64,000 nt of DNA, taken from Herbidospora galbida. Lineage in GTDB: Bacteria; Actinomycetota; Actinomycetes; Streptosporangiales; Streptosporangiaceae. The number at the start of each line of letters is the position of its first letter. Positions within the stretch are counted from its first letter, which is position 1. Positions 61,362 to 64,000 of this stretch are shown here, piece after piece. The position numbers and the translations under genes were made by a program. Where the stretch lies: the NCBI RefSeq assembly GCF_005233835.1, contig NZ_SZQA01000001.1, forward strand, positions 248,001 through 312,000. The letters are read 5' to 3'. A model generated the notes under the pieces. It was not told the DNA's origin. It saw nothing but the letters and a program-made list of their open reading frames with translations, and did not search any database.

Positions 61362-63989
61362 ATGCCATCGTCGCCGCCGGCCGTAGTCGGTCCAGTCTCC
61401 ACTTGCAGTCGAGCCGTCCGGGTCATGGGACAGTTTTCGGGCTCCCGGGTGCGGATCTATATCGGGAGCGACCCCCATCCCATCGCCGACACCACGGTGG
61501 ATTGGGCCGACACCTTTGTCGCGGTCGACCAGTCCCGGTTGGTGCCGAACCAGTTGCTCCGGGCAACTCAGCAGCGTCCCGGGGAGCCCGAAAGCCCGCG
61601 GTCAGAACGTGGAGAGATCGTCGAGAAGGCGTTCAACGGCAAGGTCGCCTTCACCACGCCGTTCGTCTGTGCGCAGGCTCTCCATGTGCAGGGGTGTTGC
61701 CCGGGAGGCGAACTGGAGGTCCTGCAGGGTGGAGTGCTCCTCGGCCACGCACAGGCTGCCACCGACGAAGTCACCATCACCTTTGACGCCGGAGAACGAG
61801 TGGGGTCGGGCCAGAAGGTGGAAGTCCGGCAACGCATATGTGGAAGTCCGGCCACAGTGTCGACCATCAGCGGCATGCCGACCACTCCCCCCTGGAACGA
61901 CGACCAGCAACTTCCTACGCCGAGTCTCGTCGAGCCACTGGAAGAATGCGTCGGACTCGTCACGGTGACCGGGATCGTGCCGGGCGCGGTCCTGCGGCTA
62001 CGGCGTGAGGGTTCGACGGTCTTCGACTCCCCAGTGGCGCATTCCACCATGAGCATCCGCATTGCGCCCCTGCAACTCGGGGAGCGCTTCGAGACCGATC
62101 AGATCTTTCAACTGTGTAAGTCCCACAGCCAGGCGGATACCGGCGAGGTGGTGAAACTGCAGTCGCTTCTGCCGCCGCGGATCGACGGGCCGATGTGCAA
62201 GACCGCGCAGAAGCTGACACTGAGCAGGCTCAAGCCGGCGGCGACGGTCATCTTGATGGCCAACGGCACCGAGATCGGCCGCTGGCAAGCAGGCGCTGCC
62301 AGCATGCCCGTGGACATCGCCCTCCCCGCCGGCGCGACGCTCACCGCGCGGCAAGAACTCTGCGGCATCGTCAGCCCGGTGTCACGTGGTCGTCGGGTGA
62401 CTTTCGCGGGTGGACGCTGGTTCCGGGTAGAGGACGAAAAGGGCAAGGATCTGCTCGCCAAGTCCTTCGCCATTCACGTCGCGCTGACCAATACCGGCAA
62501 GATCGTGATCTTCAGTGGTGACAAGCACAGCAAGCCCACTGACCTCCAAGACGTCAACCAATGCGAGCTGTTCGACTGTGCGTCCCTGACCCTGAAGAAG
62601 ATCGACGCCCCCACATCAGATGTCTTCTGCTCGGGACACGCCTTCCTGTCCGATGGACGTCTGCTCGTCGCCGGTGGTACGGAGAGCTGGCCGACGGACA
62701 GCCCCGACCCGCACGGCGGTCATTTCGGCGGTCTGAAGGACGCGTGGATGTTCAACCCGCGGCCGGGCGAGGGGAAGCCGCACTGGAGCCGGGAGCAACC
62801 CATGAAGGGCGGCCGGTGGTATCCGACGCTGCTCACCCTGCACAACGGAATCGTTCTCGCGCTGTCCGGGCATCCGGATGACGCCGACGCAGTCCGCCAC
62901 CAGAACAACACGATGGAGGTATGGGCAGGCGACGGCTGGACGCAACTGGGTGACACAGACGCCATCGACATCCGGCGTGAGCCGCCCGCCGCCGTCCCGC
63001 CGCTCGCCGGCTATCTCTACCCGCGCATCTTCAGCGGCCCCCGCGGAGAGGTGTTCAGTGCGACTCCCATCGCCGCCGAACTGTCAGATCCACCCCAATT
63101 GCCGCGTGCGAGCGCGAGCTGGGCAGGCCCCGCCGCAGGCGTCAACTGGACGCGCAACTCCCGGCCCCCCGCGGGCATCCCCAGATGGGACGCCTACGAG
63201 GGCTTCAACATGCCCGCCACGCTACTGCCGCTGCTGGAGGAGGAGGGGTTTCGGTTCCAGGTGCTGCTGGCGGGCGGTGCAGGTCGGACCTCCGGCTGGA
63301 CCATCGATCTCGGCACGCCGGCCGCGCCCGTCTCCGCCCCGCAGTGGACAGTACTGGGCCCGCGTGGCCAGTCGAACGCGCGGGCGCGCTTCAACAGCAA
63401 CCTGGTGCTGCTGCCCAGCGGCGAGGTGCTCCTCTGCAACGGGGTGGAGGACGGCGCGGACGACGACACGGCTGTTCTTGAGCCGGAGATCCTCAAAAAC
63501 GTCGGCGCCGGCTGGGAATGGGACCAGAACGCCTTCCCGAGAGCGGGCGTCCCGCGCAACTACCACTCGACCGCGCTTCTGATGCCCGACGGCCGGGTGT
63601 TCACCGGTGGCGGCAACATCGACGCCAAGCCCGGCGGCCAGGAAGTGCGCCGTCTGAACCTGGAGATCTACGAACCCTGGTACGTCTGCCGGAACCGGCC
63701 ACGCCTCCTCAATGTGCCTGACAGGGTGTCCAACGGCCAGACGCTCAACGTCGATGTACGCGGTGTGGAACCGATCGACCGCCTCGCGCTCGTTCGGTGC
63801 GGCAGTGCGACCCACGCCTTCAATTCTGACCAGCGTTACATCGGCCTGATCGCTCATGAGGTGGAACCCGGCCGCTACTCCGTCAAGATTCCGTCCACCG
63901 TCGTCGCCGTCCCCGGCTATTACCTGTTGTACGCGTGTACGCAGGACAGGGTGCCGTCCAAAGGGGTGTTCATCCGCATCGGCCGGTGA
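61362..63989 (+). CDS. Galactose-oxidase-like copper radical oxidase (AA5-type)
   Basis: 875 aa from the ATG at 61362 (GAGG upstream); it ends inside the window. The first 330 residues are beta-sandwich repeats (CVGLVTVTGIVPGAVLRL). A kelch propeller follows, with all copper and cofactor residues of galactose oxidase: Cys423 in DVFCSGHAF and Tyr487 in GRWYPT (the Cys-Tyr crosslink pair), Tyr734 and His735 in RNYHST, and His818 in SATHAFN. The C-terminal DUF1929 domain is complete. It would oxidise a primary alcohol or aldehyde to give H2O2. No signal peptide is visible, which is odd for this extracellular family; secretion by another route or a missed start is possible. In Streptomyces, GlxA-type relatives act in cell-surface glycan deposition and are membrane anchored. 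Confidence 0.9.
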   Translation: MPSSPPAVVGPVSTCSRAVRVMGQFSGSRVRIYIGSDPHPIADTTVDWADTFVAVDQSRLVPNQLLRATQQRPGEPESPRSERGEIVEKAFNGKVAFTTPFVCAQALHVQGCCPGGELEVLQGGVLLGHAQAATDEVTITFDAGERVGSGQKVEVRQRICGSPATVSTISGMPTTPPWNDDQQLPTPSLVEPLEECVGLVTVTGIVPGAVLRLRREGSTVFDSPVAHSTMSIRIAPLQLGERFETDQIFQLCKSHSQADTGEVVKLQSLLPPRIDGPMCKTAQKLTLSRLKPAATVILMANGTEIGRWQAGAASMPVDIALPAGATLTARQELCGIVSPVSRGRRVTFAGGRWFRVEDEKGKDLLAKSFAIHVALTNTGKIVIFSGDKHSKPTDLQDVNQCELFDCASLTLKKIDAPTSDVFCSGHAFLSDGRLLVAGGTESWPTDSPDPHGGHFGGLKDAWMFNPRPGEGKPHWSREQPMKGGRWYPTLLTLHNGIVLALSGHPDDADAVRHQNNTMEVWAGDGWTQLGDTDAIDIRREPPAAVPPLAGYLYPRIFSGPRGEVFSATPIAAELSDPPQLPRASASWAGPAAGVNWTRNSRPPAGIPRWDAYEGFNMPATLLPLLEEEGFRFQVLLAGGAGRTSGWTIDLGTPAAPVSAPQWTVLGPRGQSNARARFNSNLVLLPSGEVLLCNGVEDGADDDTAVLEPEILKNVGAGWEWDQNAFPRAGVPRNYHSTALLMPDGRVFTGGGNIDAKPGGQEVRRLNLEIYEPWYVCRNRPRLLNVPDRVSNGQTLNVDVRGVEPIDRLALVRCGSATHAFNSDQRYIGLIAHEVEPGRYSVKIPSTVVAVPGYYLLYACTQDRVPSKGVFIRIGR

Positions 63990-64000
63990 CGACTACGCGC

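Overview
The window is high-GC DNA (strong G/C at third codon positions, GTG/TTG starts, GGAGG-type ribosome sites). It carries SARP and large LuxR (LAL) regulators, many TetR-type regulators, three P450s and a class I terpene synthase. This points to a filamentous actinomycete. A Streptosporangiales or Streptomyces-like host is my inference from gene content, not from a marker gene. I found no rRNA, tRNA, CRISPR array, PKS or NRPS.

Layout. 1-6 kb: tail of an epoxide-hydrolase-like gene, a SARP/NB-ARC regulator, and a secreted tandem-repeat protein. 6.0-6.5 kb: IS630 debris. 6.7-18.9 kb: a compact prenylation cluster. It holds three paralogous secreted four-cysteine proteins around a type 2 IPP isomerase, two LAL regulators, a DMATS-type aromatic prenyltransferase, a methyltransferase, a small overlapping ORF and a PLP aminotransferase. 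Its control regions share the inverted repeat GAGTA-N5-TACTC, probably the box of one or both LAL regulators. 19.4-24.0 kb: a BtpA-family gene, then a four-gene operon (membrane-anchored P450, class IV aminotransferase, divergent GTP cyclohydrolase II-like enzyme, Rieske ferredoxin). I do not recognise this set as a described pathway. 23.9-30.0 kb: a BenE-type transporter, opposite a ribose-type ABC transporter with an FGGY kinase.

30.1-45.9 kb: IS701 debris, then short regulator/enzyme modules: TetR/P450, TetR-SGNH hydrolase, PPOX protein, TetR/oxidoreductase. A P450-terpene synthase-RidA mini-cluster follows, then AraC/NmrA and a GntR-DJ-1-hydrolase operon. 46.2-54.5 kb: a CUT1 carbohydrate ABC operon with two different ATPases, followed by aldehyde and iron-type alcohol dehydrogenases. 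This is probably a catabolic unit controlled by the divergent GntR. 54.6-64 kb: a secreted phosphodiester glycosidase/metallophosphatase fusion, an HTH-DUF3887 gene coupled to a CPBP protease, an SDR-MerR pair, and an intact galactose-oxidase-like copper radical oxidase.

How it fits together (inference): the IPP isomerase supplies DMAPP to the prenyltransferase, and the methyltransferase and aminotransferase tailor or prepare an indole/aromatic amino-acid substrate. The 19.4-30 kb genes may be part of the same accessory region or an independent pathway with its own uptake system.
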